Assembly (NCBI GenBank): GCA_029259775.1
Contig: JAJDEN010000058.1
Location: 186,001 to 250,000, forward strand
DNA from: Planctomycetota bacterium
GTDB taxonomy: Bacteria; Planctomycetota; PLA2; JAEUHO01
Reading direction: 5' to 3'
DNA: 64,000 nucleotides
Below the pieces are notes generated by a model. That model was not told where the DNA came from. It saw only the letters and a list, made by a program, of their open reading frames with translations, and did not search any database. Made by a program: the position numbers and the translations under genes. The first letter of the stretch is position 1. Every line of letters begins with the position of its first letter. Below are positions 44,039-51,724 of this stretch, in pieces.

Positions 44039-44041
44039 CCG

Positions 44042-44509
44042 CTAACCGTACGGCATCGCGGGCACGCGCCCGCATAGGCGCGCATAGACGGCCAGGGCCC
44101 CGCGGTGGTGGGCTGTGTGGTCGGCGATGCCGTTGAAGATCGCGTGGCGCGGCATGCCGCCCATCAACTCGCCGCGAATGGGCTCGTTCCAGGACTCCTC
44201 GGCCGAGCCGACGAGCGCCACCTCGGCCTGCTCGAGCGCGCTGTCCCACCAGGCGCGAGCATCTTCCATCTCCTTGATCATGCGCACGTCGTTCTCGTGC
44301 GACTCGAAGTCGAGGTCGAAGCCGGTGGGGAGGAAGGCGCCCTCCATGAACCACTCCACGGTCTGGGCCGCGTGGGCGATCTGCTGGGCGATCGTGAACA
44401 TGCCATCCTCGGGCGCGAACGGGGCGTCCTCGTCCTTCAGGCAGTCGATCGTCTTCTCGAAGTAGCCACGAATGGCCTTGAGCTGGCCGAGATAGCGTTC
44501 TTTGGACAT
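44042..44509 (-). CDS. DinB-family protein
   Basis: This 155-residue four-helix protein fits the DinB/YfiT family. The metal triad is His46 (QQIAHAAQTVEWF), His131 and His135 (DHTAHHRGAL). Such proteins bind a divalent metal, and some act as thiol-dependent transferases with bacillithiol or mycothiol; the activity here is unknown. ATG 44509 has GGAGG upstream and GCTATCCT at 44531-44538 (minus). It heads a two-gene unit with the lipoprotein gene. Confidence 0.9.
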   Translation of the reverse strand: MSKERYLGQLKAIRGYFEKTIDCLKDEDAPFAPEDGMFTIAQQIAHAAQTVEWFMEGAFLPTGFDLDFESHENDVRMIKEMEDARAWWDSALEQAEVALVGSAEESWNEPIRGELMGGMPRHAIFNGIADHTAHHRGALAVYARLCGRVPAMPYG

Positions 44510-44530
44510 GGCGAGCCTCCCATGGCCGGG

Positions 44531-44538
44531 AGGATAGC
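44531..44538 (-). promoter_or_regulatory. Putative -10 element (GCTATCCT)
   Basis: GCTATCCT on the minus strand lies 21 bases before the DinB-family gene start and fits the recurrent pattern. Confidence 0.5.
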
Positions 44539-44595
44539 AGGCCGCGGGCGCCCGGCATGCGGCCCTCGGGCGTGGGGCGCGGCGCCGCCCTGCGC

Positions 44596-44601
44596 TACAG
44601 T
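44596..44601 (+). promoter_or_regulatory. Putative -10 element (GCTACAGT)
   Basis: TACAGT lies 23 bases before the ATG at 44625, with GGAGG between them. Confidence 0.5.
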
Positions 44602-44624
44602 AGGGGGATCGGAGGGCCTTTTTC

Positions 44625-45860
44625 ATGCGGACACGCAACGTACGCCTCGCCTGCAGCCTCGTGGCCGTCTCGCTCCTGATGCTCGCCGGCGGCCTTGCGA
44701 GTGCCGGCCCTGAGAAGGCGCCCGCCGCCAAGGCTGCTGGCTCCGAGATCGCGCTGACCTACAAGGCTGCGCGCACGTGGTCCTACGACCTGCCCGAGCA
44801 GCGCTTCACGACGATCTCGCGCACGATCGACTTCGTTGCGGCCGGCGGCAAGCGCTATGGCGTCGCCCTCGAGGGCCAGGCGTTGGCCGTCGATACGGAC
44901 GGCGACGGCACGCACGACGTGCGGGTCGAAGGCAAGAGCGCTTTCATCCACCTGAAGACCCAGGTCTCGAAGGAAAGCGCGGCCCAGGGCGCGAAGCCCT
45001 TCAGCTACGCGCTGCGGCTGGTGAACCCGGGCAGCGGCTGGCGCTACGCCGCGGGCGGCGCGCGTATCGGCAAGATCGGCACGACCCGCATCACCTTGAT
45101 CGATCAGGATGGGGACGGCCGCTACGACGGCTATGGCAAGGACGCCATGATCGTGGGCCGCTCCAAGAGCGCCTGCTTCCTCTCGCGTGTCGTGAATGTC
45201 GCCGGCGAGTTGCACGGCATCGAGGTCGCCAAGGACGGCACCTCCCTTCGCCACGCGCCCCACAAGGGGCCCGCGGGCACGCTCGACCTCGCGTCGAAGT
45301 GGGACGCCAAGGCGAAGCTGCAGTCGGTGATCGTCCGCAGCGCAGACGGCGCCTACTCCTTCGACCTCTCGAAGGCGACCGAAGGGCTCAAGGTGCCGAC
45401 CGCCACCTACCTGCTGCACTCCGGCAAGCTCGGCCTCGGCGAGAACGTCGTCCGCTTCCGCCAGGGCCGCGCGAAGGCCGCGGTGGTGGCCAAGGACGGC
45501 CGGACGGTCGTCGCGGCCGGCGGCCCACTCACGGCCGAGTTCGGCTACCAGCGCCGGGGCGCAGAGATCCTGTTCGATCCGGCCGCGCTGCGCTACTTCG
45601 GGCGCGCCGGCGAGGAATACGTGACATGGAAGCCCTTCGGCAAGTCGCCGGAGTTCACGGTGACGGACACGAAGGTCAGCAAGACGATCGCGAAGGCCAT
45701 CTTCACGGGCTGCTGAGGCGAGGGATTCGGACCGGCCGCCGTGAGCGTGCCCCTCGAGACCAAGATCGCCGTCAGTATGCAGGCCGATACCTGGGCCTTT
45801 GGCAGCGTCCGAGCCCGGAGCACCCCAGGCCGCAAGGTTCAAGGCAGCCAGGGCAAGTAG
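44625..45860 (+). CDS. Secreted protein of unknown function, probable selenoprotein (TGA = Sec364)
   Basis: A conventional reading ends at TGA 45714-45716 after 363 residues (...IFTGC). Reading through gives 411 residues with Gly-Cys363-Sec364-Gly, then EGFGPAAVSVPLETKIAVSM, a WAFGSV step and stop TAG 45858. A signal peptide (LMLAGGLASA) and two Asp-rich calcium-loop-like motifs (DTDGDGTHD 90-98, DQDGDGRYD 160-168) are present. By my count 38 of 47 extension codons end in G/C, more than at codon positions one or two, which supports coding. A SECIS-like hairpin with a bulged U lies at 45734-45751. The GCUG motif recalls redox Cys-Sec pairs as in thioredoxin reductase C-termini. No homologue is recognised, so the extension is less certain than the other two selenoproteins. 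Confidence 0.75.
45734..45751 (+). promoter_or_regulatory. Bacterial SECIS-like hairpin for the GCUG protein
   Basis: GGC-CGC pairs with GCG-U-GCC (one bulged U on the 3' side), giving six pairs around a CGUGA loop. The loop begins 24 bases after the UGA and has G-U at positions two and three, as in E. coli-type elements. Confidence 0.62.
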
Positions 45861-45944
45861 TCGATAGCTACCGCGTAGCCCTGAAGAGGGGTCTGAAGCG
45901 AAGAGGCGAGCGGGGGTGGGGTGTTCCCCGCCTGCCGATCCCGC

Positions 45945-45950
45945 TACCTT
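45945..45950 (+). promoter_or_regulatory. Putative -10 element (GCTACCTT)
   Basis: TACCTT lies 18 bases before the GTG start of the first gene of the seven-gene operon, with GGAGG between. It is the only promoter-like site I see for the operon. Confidence 0.45.
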
Positions 45951-45968
45951 TGGGCCTTGGAGGCCCCC

Positions 45969-48260
45969 GTGACCACCCGTCTCGCGCTCGCCCTGCCGCT
46001 GCTGCTCGCGCTCTGCTGGGCCGGCGCCGCGCCGCGATCTGCCGGTGCTGACGAGCCGACCGAGGCGATCGTCCCGGTCAAGGTCGTGGCCGGCAAGCTG
46101 GTGGTCTCGTGTGACATCTCCACGCGCTTCCGCCGCGTGCCGGCGACGCTCTTCGTCGAGTTCGAGAGCGCCTGCGGTCTGCGCCTGCACAATCGCGCCG
46201 CATCGGGCATCCGGGCCGAGAACCGCGACGGCACCCCCAACCCGATCACGATCCACCTGCCGGACCGCCGCATCACGGTGGCCAAGCGCGAGCACGGAAC
46301 CGAGGAGGTCTACGAGTCCTTCACGAAGTTCCATGCACCCGACCTCGGCGAGGTCGCCCTGGTCGGCACGATCGGCGCCGAGATCCTGAAACCGTTCCAC
46401 GTCACCTTCGATCTGCATGGCGGCGTCATGCGCCTCGCACCGGCGAAGGAGCGCAGCGAAGACGCCGCGCAGGAGGTCGAGGGCAGCGTCACCGCGCCGA
46501 TCACCCTCACGAACGACCTGGCTTGGTTCACGGTGAACTTTGCGGACGGCAAGCCCGGGGCCATGGCCGTCGGGACCGCGCACTACGACACCGTGCTCGA
46601 CACGGACGTCTGCGAGCGCCGCGGCAGGCCTGCGGGCGACGTCGCCGCGCTCACCGTCGGGGACATCGACCTCGCGAAGTACGTCGCGTTCCGGCCCGAG
46701 GAGGTCGTGCAGGTCCACAAGGACGGCGTGGCCGGCGTGCTCGGACTCAACGTGCTCGAGCACTTTCGCGTCGAAATCGACCGCGTGAACCGCTTCGTGC
46801 GCTTCACGCAGACCAAGGACGCCGACTTCCCCAAGGCCGACCTCGCCTACTTCCGTGCGCGCGCCGAGGACGACGGCGACGCGATGGAAGCGTTCCTCAA
46901 GGCACACCCGAAGGCGCGGCTCGCGCGCGACGGCTCGCGTCACCTCGTCAACCTGCGCTTGAGCGAAGGCGCGAGCACGGAGGTCATGGGACGCGCCATG
47001 ACCTGGGTCAACGACGCCGAGAAGGAAGACCTGCGCGCCACGACGATGCTCGAGCTGATGAAGGCCCTCGCGGAAGCAGGGCACACGAAGCACGTCGTGA
47101 CGGCCGGCAAGATCGGCGTCGAGAGCGGTCGCAAAGATCGCTACCCCGATGCCGTCCACAAGATCCACGGCAAGATCGGCCAGGTGCTGCTCGACGTCGG
47201 CGAGAACCGCGAGGCGTGGCGGCATCTGCTCTCCGCGTCGTTCGGGCTGCCCGAAGACGGGATGATCAACCTGAACCTCGCGCGCTTCTACGAGAAGACC
47301 GGCAAGCTGCGCCGGGCCTACAGCCGCTACGTGCAGGCCGTGATCAAGCCCGAGAGCGGACCGCAGGCGATGCAGGGCCTCGAGCGCCTGCAGGCGAAGC
47401 TGCCCGGGGGCGAGCGCTACTCGGTCGATCTCGTCGAGCGCCTCATCGGCGGCAAGGTGCTCAACTTCGGCACCGCGACCAAGTTCAAGCCGACCGAGAA
47501 GAACAGCAGCAACCGCGTGGTGCTCGCTGAGTTCTTCACGAACGCCCACCTCGAGGCCGCCATCGGCGGCGCGCTCGGCAACGAGGGCATGCTCAGCCAC
47601 TTCCCGCGTGCCCATGTCGCGGCGCTCAGCTACCACCTGCCCGCGCCGGAGCCGGATCCGCTCGTGAACGAGCTTGCCGTGCACACGGCGCAGCGACGCT
47701 TGGTGGACCGGCCCACGGTGCACGTGTTCAACGGCCTGACCAAGGGGCCGGGCGCGGCACGCTCCGACCAGAAGGAGGCCGTCTACAACCGCTTGCGCGG
47801 CACCATCCTCCAGGAACTCACCAACGCCTCACGCTGGACCCTCGAGCTCGACGCCAAGGTCGAGGGCGACATCGTGCGCGGGACGTTGCGCGTGAAGGGG
47901 CCGGCGTCGAAGGGCCTCAAGCTGCACATCGTGCTCGCCGAGCGCGGCGTCCTCTTCCCGGGCAAGAGCAAGGTCGTGATCCATCGCATGGTCGCGCGCG
48001 GCGTCCTGACGGCCACGCTCGACGGGATCGCCTACGAGCCGAAGGATGGCGTCATGGAGATCCCGTTCGAGCGTTCGCTACGCGAGATCACGAAGGCCAA
48101 CGTGACGTACCTAGGCGATCTCGAGGCACGTGGCGGCGGCACCGTGCCGAAGATCGCCGTGCAGATCGATCCGGAGCAGGTGTCGATCGTCGCCTATGCG
48201 CGCGGCGCCGCAGGCGGCGTCGCCCAGGCCGTCCAACTCGACCCGAAGGTCACGGAGTAG
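45969..48260 (+). CDS. Secreted protein with retropepsin-like N-terminus and degenerate thioredoxin-like segment
   Basis: This predicted 763-residue protein has a signal peptide (LALALPLLLALCWAGAAPRSAGA). The N-terminal half contains two aspartyl-protease-like beta units: TLFVEFESACGLRLHNR with GTIGAEILKPFHVTFDL, and AVGTAHYDTVLDTDVC with GVLGLNVLEHFRVEID. The catalytic D-[TS]-G is not clear, so activity is doubtful. A helical TPR-like middle follows (AWRHLLSASFGLPEDG). Residues about 512-600 (RVVLAEFFTNAHLEAAIGGA, then HVAALSYHLP) resemble a DUF1223/thioredoxin-like domain whose CxxC is missing. The GTG at 45969 has GGAGG upstream. It is the first gene of the MoxR/BatA operon, ending seven bases before the next start. 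Confidence 0.78.
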   Translation: MTTRLALALPLLLALCWAGAAPRSAGADEPTEAIVPVKVVAGKLVVSCDISTRFRRVPATLFVEFESACGLRLHNRAASGIRAENRDGTPNPITIHLPDRRITVAKREHGTEEVYESFTKFHAPDLGEVALVGTIGAEILKPFHVTFDLHGGVMRLAPAKERSEDAAQEVEGSVTAPITLTNDLAWFTVNFADGKPGAMAVGTAHYDTVLDTDVCERRGRPAGDVAALTVGDIDLAKYVAFRPEEVVQVHKDGVAGVLGLNVLEHFRVEIDRVNRFVRFTQTKDADFPKADLAYFRARAEDDGDAMEAFLKAHPKARLARDGSRHLVNLRLSEGASTEVMGRAMTWVNDAEKEDLRATTMLELMKALAEAGHTKHVVTAGKIGVESGRKDRYPDAVHKIHGKIGQVLLDVGENREAWRHLLSASFGLPEDGMINLNLARFYEKTGKLRRAYSRYVQAVIKPESGPQAMQGLERLQAKLPGGERYSVDLVERLIGGKVLNFGTATKFKPTEKNSSNRVVLAEFFTNAHLEAAIGGALGNEGMLSHFPRAHVAALSYHLPAPEPDPLVNELAVHTAQRRLVDRPTVHVFNGLTKGPGAARSDQKEAVYNRLRGTILQELTNASRWTLELDAKVEGDIVRGTLRVKGPASKGLKLHIVLAERGVLFPGKSKVVIHRMVARGVLTATLDGIAYEPKDGVMEIPFERSLREITKANVTYLGDLEARGGGTVPKIAVQIDPEQVSIVAYARGAAGGVAQAVQLDPKVTE

Positions 48261-48267
48261 GTCCGCC

Positions 48268-49806
48268 GTGCAGCCCACGAACATGGCCCAAGGCCCGGGG
48301 CGTCATCGCTTCGCCTTGCGCGAGGCGCTTGATGACCTCGCGGAGCGTGGAGCCGCCCGGCTGCGCACGAAGCGCAGCCTCGAGGCACATCACCGTGGCC
48401 TCGGCACCGGTGCGCTCATCCTGCTGGCCGGACCGGCGCTGATCCTGATCTTTCAGTTGCTCCAGATGGCACTCGGCAGCGGCGCGTGGGATCCCTCCGC
48501 GGCGCATCTCATCATCGGGATCCTGCTTCCGTGGCTCGTGTGGGCGTTTGTCTGTGCGGGCCGCGCGTCGCGGCGCCCCGTCGAGCGCGCCCGCGCCCTG
48601 GCCCTGTTCGACGGTCCCGCCCAGGCCGGCGAGCGTCTTGTCACCGCCGACGAGCTGCTGCGCGGCGATCACCGCGGCCCCTTCGTCGAGGCCGCACTCG
48701 ACGACGCACAGTGGTTCGTGCGCCCCGCCCAGGCGGTGCCTGACGACCGCATCGTGCCGAGCTACGCGCGTACGCCGCTCGAGCACCTGCGCATGGTCGG
48801 CTCGGCCGCAGGCGCCATCGTACTCGCCGCCTTCGCGCTGCTGCTGGGCGGCATGGGGGGCAGCGGTGTGGCGGAGGCAGGCCTGACGCCGCCCGGCGTC
48901 ACGGAGATCGCCGAGCATCGCGCGGCGCCGGACCGCCCGGACCCGCGTCCGACGGCCGAGGAGGAGAACGACGCGCCCGTCGTCGAGGGTGCGAAGCGCA
49001 CGCAGGCGGGCGACGCAGCCGCCGCCGCCAAGCCGACCGAGCTTCCGGATGAAGCGAAGCGCAAGGAGGGCGTCGGCGGCTCCGGTCGCTCCGCCCGTGC
49101 GGAGTCGTCACGCGGGGATAGCGATGCGCGTGGCGCACCGACCAACCAAGGGCAGCAGAGCAAGAAGCCTCAGAGCAAGAAGCCGCTGAAGCCCCAGAAG
49201 AAGAAGAAGCGCAAGAAGAAGGCGTTCACGAAGCCGCCGGAGACCAAGAAGGCCTCCGGCGAGGAGTCGGGCTCGACGAGCGGACGCGGCTCGTCGCGCG
49301 GTTCCAACCGCAACCCGGTGACCTCGGACTGGACCAGCAAGGACCAGGTCAACACGGCCGAAGACGAAGAGGTCGAGGACGACGAAGAGGTCGAGGACGA
49401 GACCGCCGACTCCGAGGCGCGCGGTGGTGTGCAGCCCAACCTGCGCAGCCGCAAGCCGCCCGTCAGCCGGGACCTGGGCATCGGCTTCGGCAATCAGCCG
49501 AACCCCAACGCCAACGGGCGCGGGGGACCGTCCCAGCAGAAGAAGTCGCGCGGCACCGCATCGCTGGTGCTGGGCGTACCGATCCCCGACCGGGTCAAGG
49601 GACAGCCCAACCCCGGCAAGACGAAGGTGACGCAGGAACGCGTCGAGCCGCGCCGCGAGAAGGCCGGTCCCGAGACGGCGCAGGCCAGACCCACGCGCAG
49701 CGGACCGAGCACCACGCTGGCACGCCCGGAGATCCGTGGCTGGCTGCGCGAACTCGTACGCACCTACTTCCTCGAGCTCCGCAAGAAGGAGAGCAAGACA
49801 CGATGA
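48268..49806 (+). CDS. Membrane protein with long charged C-terminal region
   Basis: This predicted 512-residue protein has three hydrophobic stretches: LGTGALILLAGPALILIFQLLQM, LIIGILLPWLVWAFVCAG and AAGAIVLAAFALLLGGMGG. A long low-complexity tail follows, with Lys blocks (PKKKKRKKKAF), an acidic run (EDEEVEDDEEVEDE) and a Pro/Asn-rich end. The last 25 residues (RPEIRGWLRELVRTYFLELRKKES) form a helix. I chose GTG 48268 because GGAG lies ten bases upstream; ATG 48283 has no such site. Its stop overlaps the MoxR ATG (ATGA). Position suggests a partner in the MoxR/BatA system; similar proteins occur before MoxR in planctomycete operons. Confidence 0.78.
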   Translation: MQPTNMAQGPGRHRFALREALDDLAERGAARLRTKRSLEAHHRGLGTGALILLAGPALILIFQLLQMALGSGAWDPSAAHLIIGILLPWLVWAFVCAGRASRRPVERARALALFDGPAQAGERLVTADELLRGDHRGPFVEAALDDAQWFVRPAQAVPDDRIVPSYARTPLEHLRMVGSAAGAIVLAAFALLLGGMGGSGVAEAGLTPPGVTEIAEHRAAPDRPDPRPTAEEENDAPVVEGAKRTQAGDAAAAAKPTELPDEAKRKEGVGGSGRSARAESSRGDSDARGAPTNQGQQSKKPQSKKPLKPQKKKKRKKKAFTKPPETKKASGEESGSTSGRGSSRGSNRNPVTSDWTSKDQVNTAEDEEVEDDEEVEDETADSEARGGVQPNLRSRKPPVSRDLGIGFGNQPNPNANGRGGPSQQKKSRGTASLVLGVPIPDRVKGQPNPGKTKVTQERVEPRREKAGPETAQARPTRSGPSTTLARPEIRGWLRELVRTYFLELRKKESKTR

Positions 49807-50825
49807 GTGCATCCACGGGCGCGGCCGACGCGCGCAAGACCGCCGACCGCTTCAAGACGACCTATCGGGCCATCAAGGAGCAGATCGAACGCGTGATGGT
49901 CGGGCAAGAAGAGGTCATCGAAGGCGTGCTGACGGCACTGCTGGCGGGCGGCCACGTCCTGCTCGAGGGCGTACCCGGCCTTGGCAAGACGCTGCTGATC
50001 TCGTCGCTCGGCCGCGCGGTCGACCTGTCGTTCTCCCGCATCCAGTTCACGCCCGACATGATGCCGGCCGACGTCATCGGGACGCAGGTGCTGGTCGAGA
50101 AGGAAGGCGGCGGCCACGAGGTCCAGTTTCAGGAGGGGCCGCTCATCGCGAACGTGGTCCTCGCCGATGAGATCAACCGTGCGACGCCCAAGACCCAGTC
50201 CGCCATGCTCCAGGCGATGCAGGAGCGGCAGATCTCGGTCGGTCGCAGGACGATCGACCTCGAGGAGCCCTACTGCGTGATGGCCACGCAGAACCCCGTC
50301 GAGCAGGAGGGCACGTACCCGCTGCCCGAGGCGCAGCTCGACCGCTTCCTGTTCAAGCTCGTCGTGGGCTACCCGAAGGAGAGCGAGTACCGCGCGATCC
50401 TCGATCGCACGGTCGGCGACGAGACGCTCGAGGTGAAGCCCGTGTCGAATGGCGCCGAGATCATGGAACTCCGGCACACCGTGCGCCAGGTGCCGGTGCC
50501 CGAGCACGTCCAGGACTACGCGATCCACCTGATGATGGGGACGCAGCCCGGCAGCAGCCACGCACCGGACCTCACGAACGAGAACGTCGCGCTGGGCTCG
50601 AGTCCGCGCGGCGCCCAGTCGCTTCTGCTCGCCGCCAAGGTGAGCGCATTGCTCGACGGCCGCTTCACGGTCAACACGGACGACGTCAAGAAGGTCGCGC
50701 TGCCCGCGCTGCGCCACCGCGTCATGGTGAACTTCCAGGGCCAGTCCGACGGCGTCACGTCCGACGACGTGATCCGCGCCGTGCTCCAGCACGTCAAGCC
50801 TGCCACGGAGGCCGTCGCGTCCTGA
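49803..50825 (+). CDS. MoxR-family AAA ATPase
   Basis: This 340-residue ATPase has Walker A GVPGLGKT (56-63), Walker B VVLADEINRA (118-127) and the sensor segment MATQNPVEQEGTYPLPEAQLDRF. It belongs to the MoxR family, chaperone-like ATPases that work with VWA proteins in aerotolerance or envelope-stress operons. It is translationally coupled on both sides, with ATGA at the start and TGATG to the DUF58 gene. It probably acts on the VWA and DUF58 proteins encoded next to it. Confidence 0.96.
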   Translation: MSASTGAADARKTADRFKTTYRAIKEQIERVMVGQEEVIEGVLTALLAGGHVLLEGVPGLGKTLLISSLGRAVDLSFSRIQFTPDMMPADVIGTQVLVEKEGGGHEVQFQEGPLIANVVLADEINRATPKTQSAMLQAMQERQISVGRRTIDLEEPYCVMATQNPVEQEGTYPLPEAQLDRFLFKLVVGYPKESEYRAILDRTVGDETLEVKPVSNGAEIMELRHTVRQVPVPEHVQDYAIHLMMGTQPGSSHAPDLTNENVALGSSPRGAQSLLLAAKVSALLDGRFTVNTDDVKKVALPALRHRVMVNFQGQSDGVTSDDVIRAVLQHVKPATEAVAS

Positions 50826-51724
50826 TGGCCGACCGTCGCATCCCGTCCCGGGAGCTGTTCGATCCGGAGTTCCTCGCCTCGCTGGCGACGCTCCGTATCG
50901 TCGCTCGCCGCGTCGCCCCGCGCGGGCGCCACGCGGATCAACGCTCCCGCGACCTGGGTGGCGGTGTGGAGTTCAAGGACTATCGCAGCTACGCCGCCGG
51001 GGATGACCTGCGGTCGGTGGACTGGAACATCTACCGCCGGCTGGGTCGCGTGTTCCTGCGCCTCTTCGAGGAGCAGGAGGACCTGCCGCTCTACCTGCTG
51101 CCCGACATCAGCGAGAGCGCCTGGGTCGAGTCGCCGCCGCGCGCACGTGCGGGTCTCCGCACTTCGCTCGCACTCGCCGCGATCAGCCTCAACCAGCATG
51201 ATCGCGTAGGCCTCTTCCCGTTCTCCGACGACCTGCAGGTGGCGGTGCGCCCGCGCGCCGGCAAGCGTCGCGTACTCCAGTTCGCCGACGAGCTGGCCAA
51301 GTTGGCGCCCGGCGGGCGCACCGACTTCCAGCGCTCGCTGCGCACGTTCCAGCATCTGCGCCTGCGCCCCGGTCTCGTCGCGATCGTCTCCGACTTCTTC
51401 GATCCCGCCGGCGTCGCCGCCGTGGTCGACGCGCTGAAGCACCTGCGCCACAAGGTCGTGCTCGTGCAGCTCGTCAAGCGCAGCGATGCCGAGCCCGACC
51501 TCTCGGGCGACGTGCGACTGCTCGACTGCGAGACGGGAGAGGGCGAGGACGTGAGCATCACGCCCGCGGTGCGCGCCGGCTACCTGCGCGCCTACGACGA
51601 CTTCCAGACCAAGCTGGCCCGCTTCGCGCAGACCCGCGCCGCGGGTCTGCTGCGCCTGGACGTCGATCAGCCTGTCGTGCCGCAGCTCGCGACGCTCTTC
51701 GAGGGAGGTCGCCTCTCCGTATGA
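50825..51724 (+). CDS. DUF58 domain protein
   Basis: This 299-residue protein carries the DUF58 core: RRVAPRGRHADQRSRDLGGGVEFKDYRSYAAGDDLRSVDWNIYRR, represented by the FKDYRSYAAGDD and DWNIYRR signatures. A VWA-like remainder follows, with SLALAAISLNQHDRVGLFPFS. It always pairs with MoxR ATPases in this operon type. ATG overlaps the MoxR stop by one base; its TGA overlaps the next ATG (ATGA). Confidence 0.94.
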   Translation: MADRRIPSRELFDPEFLASLATLRIVARRVAPRGRHADQRSRDLGGGVEFKDYRSYAAGDDLRSVDWNIYRRLGRVFLRLFEEQEDLPLYLLPDISESAWVESPPRARAGLRTSLALAAISLNQHDRVGLFPFSDDLQVAVRPRAGKRRVLQFADELAKLAPGGRTDFQRSLRTFQHLRLRPGLVAIVSDFFDPAGVAAVVDALKHLRHKVVLVQLVKRSDAEPDLSGDVRLLDCETGEGEDVSITPAVRAGYLRAYDDFQTKLARFAQTRAAGLLRLDVDQPVVPQLATLFEGGRLSV

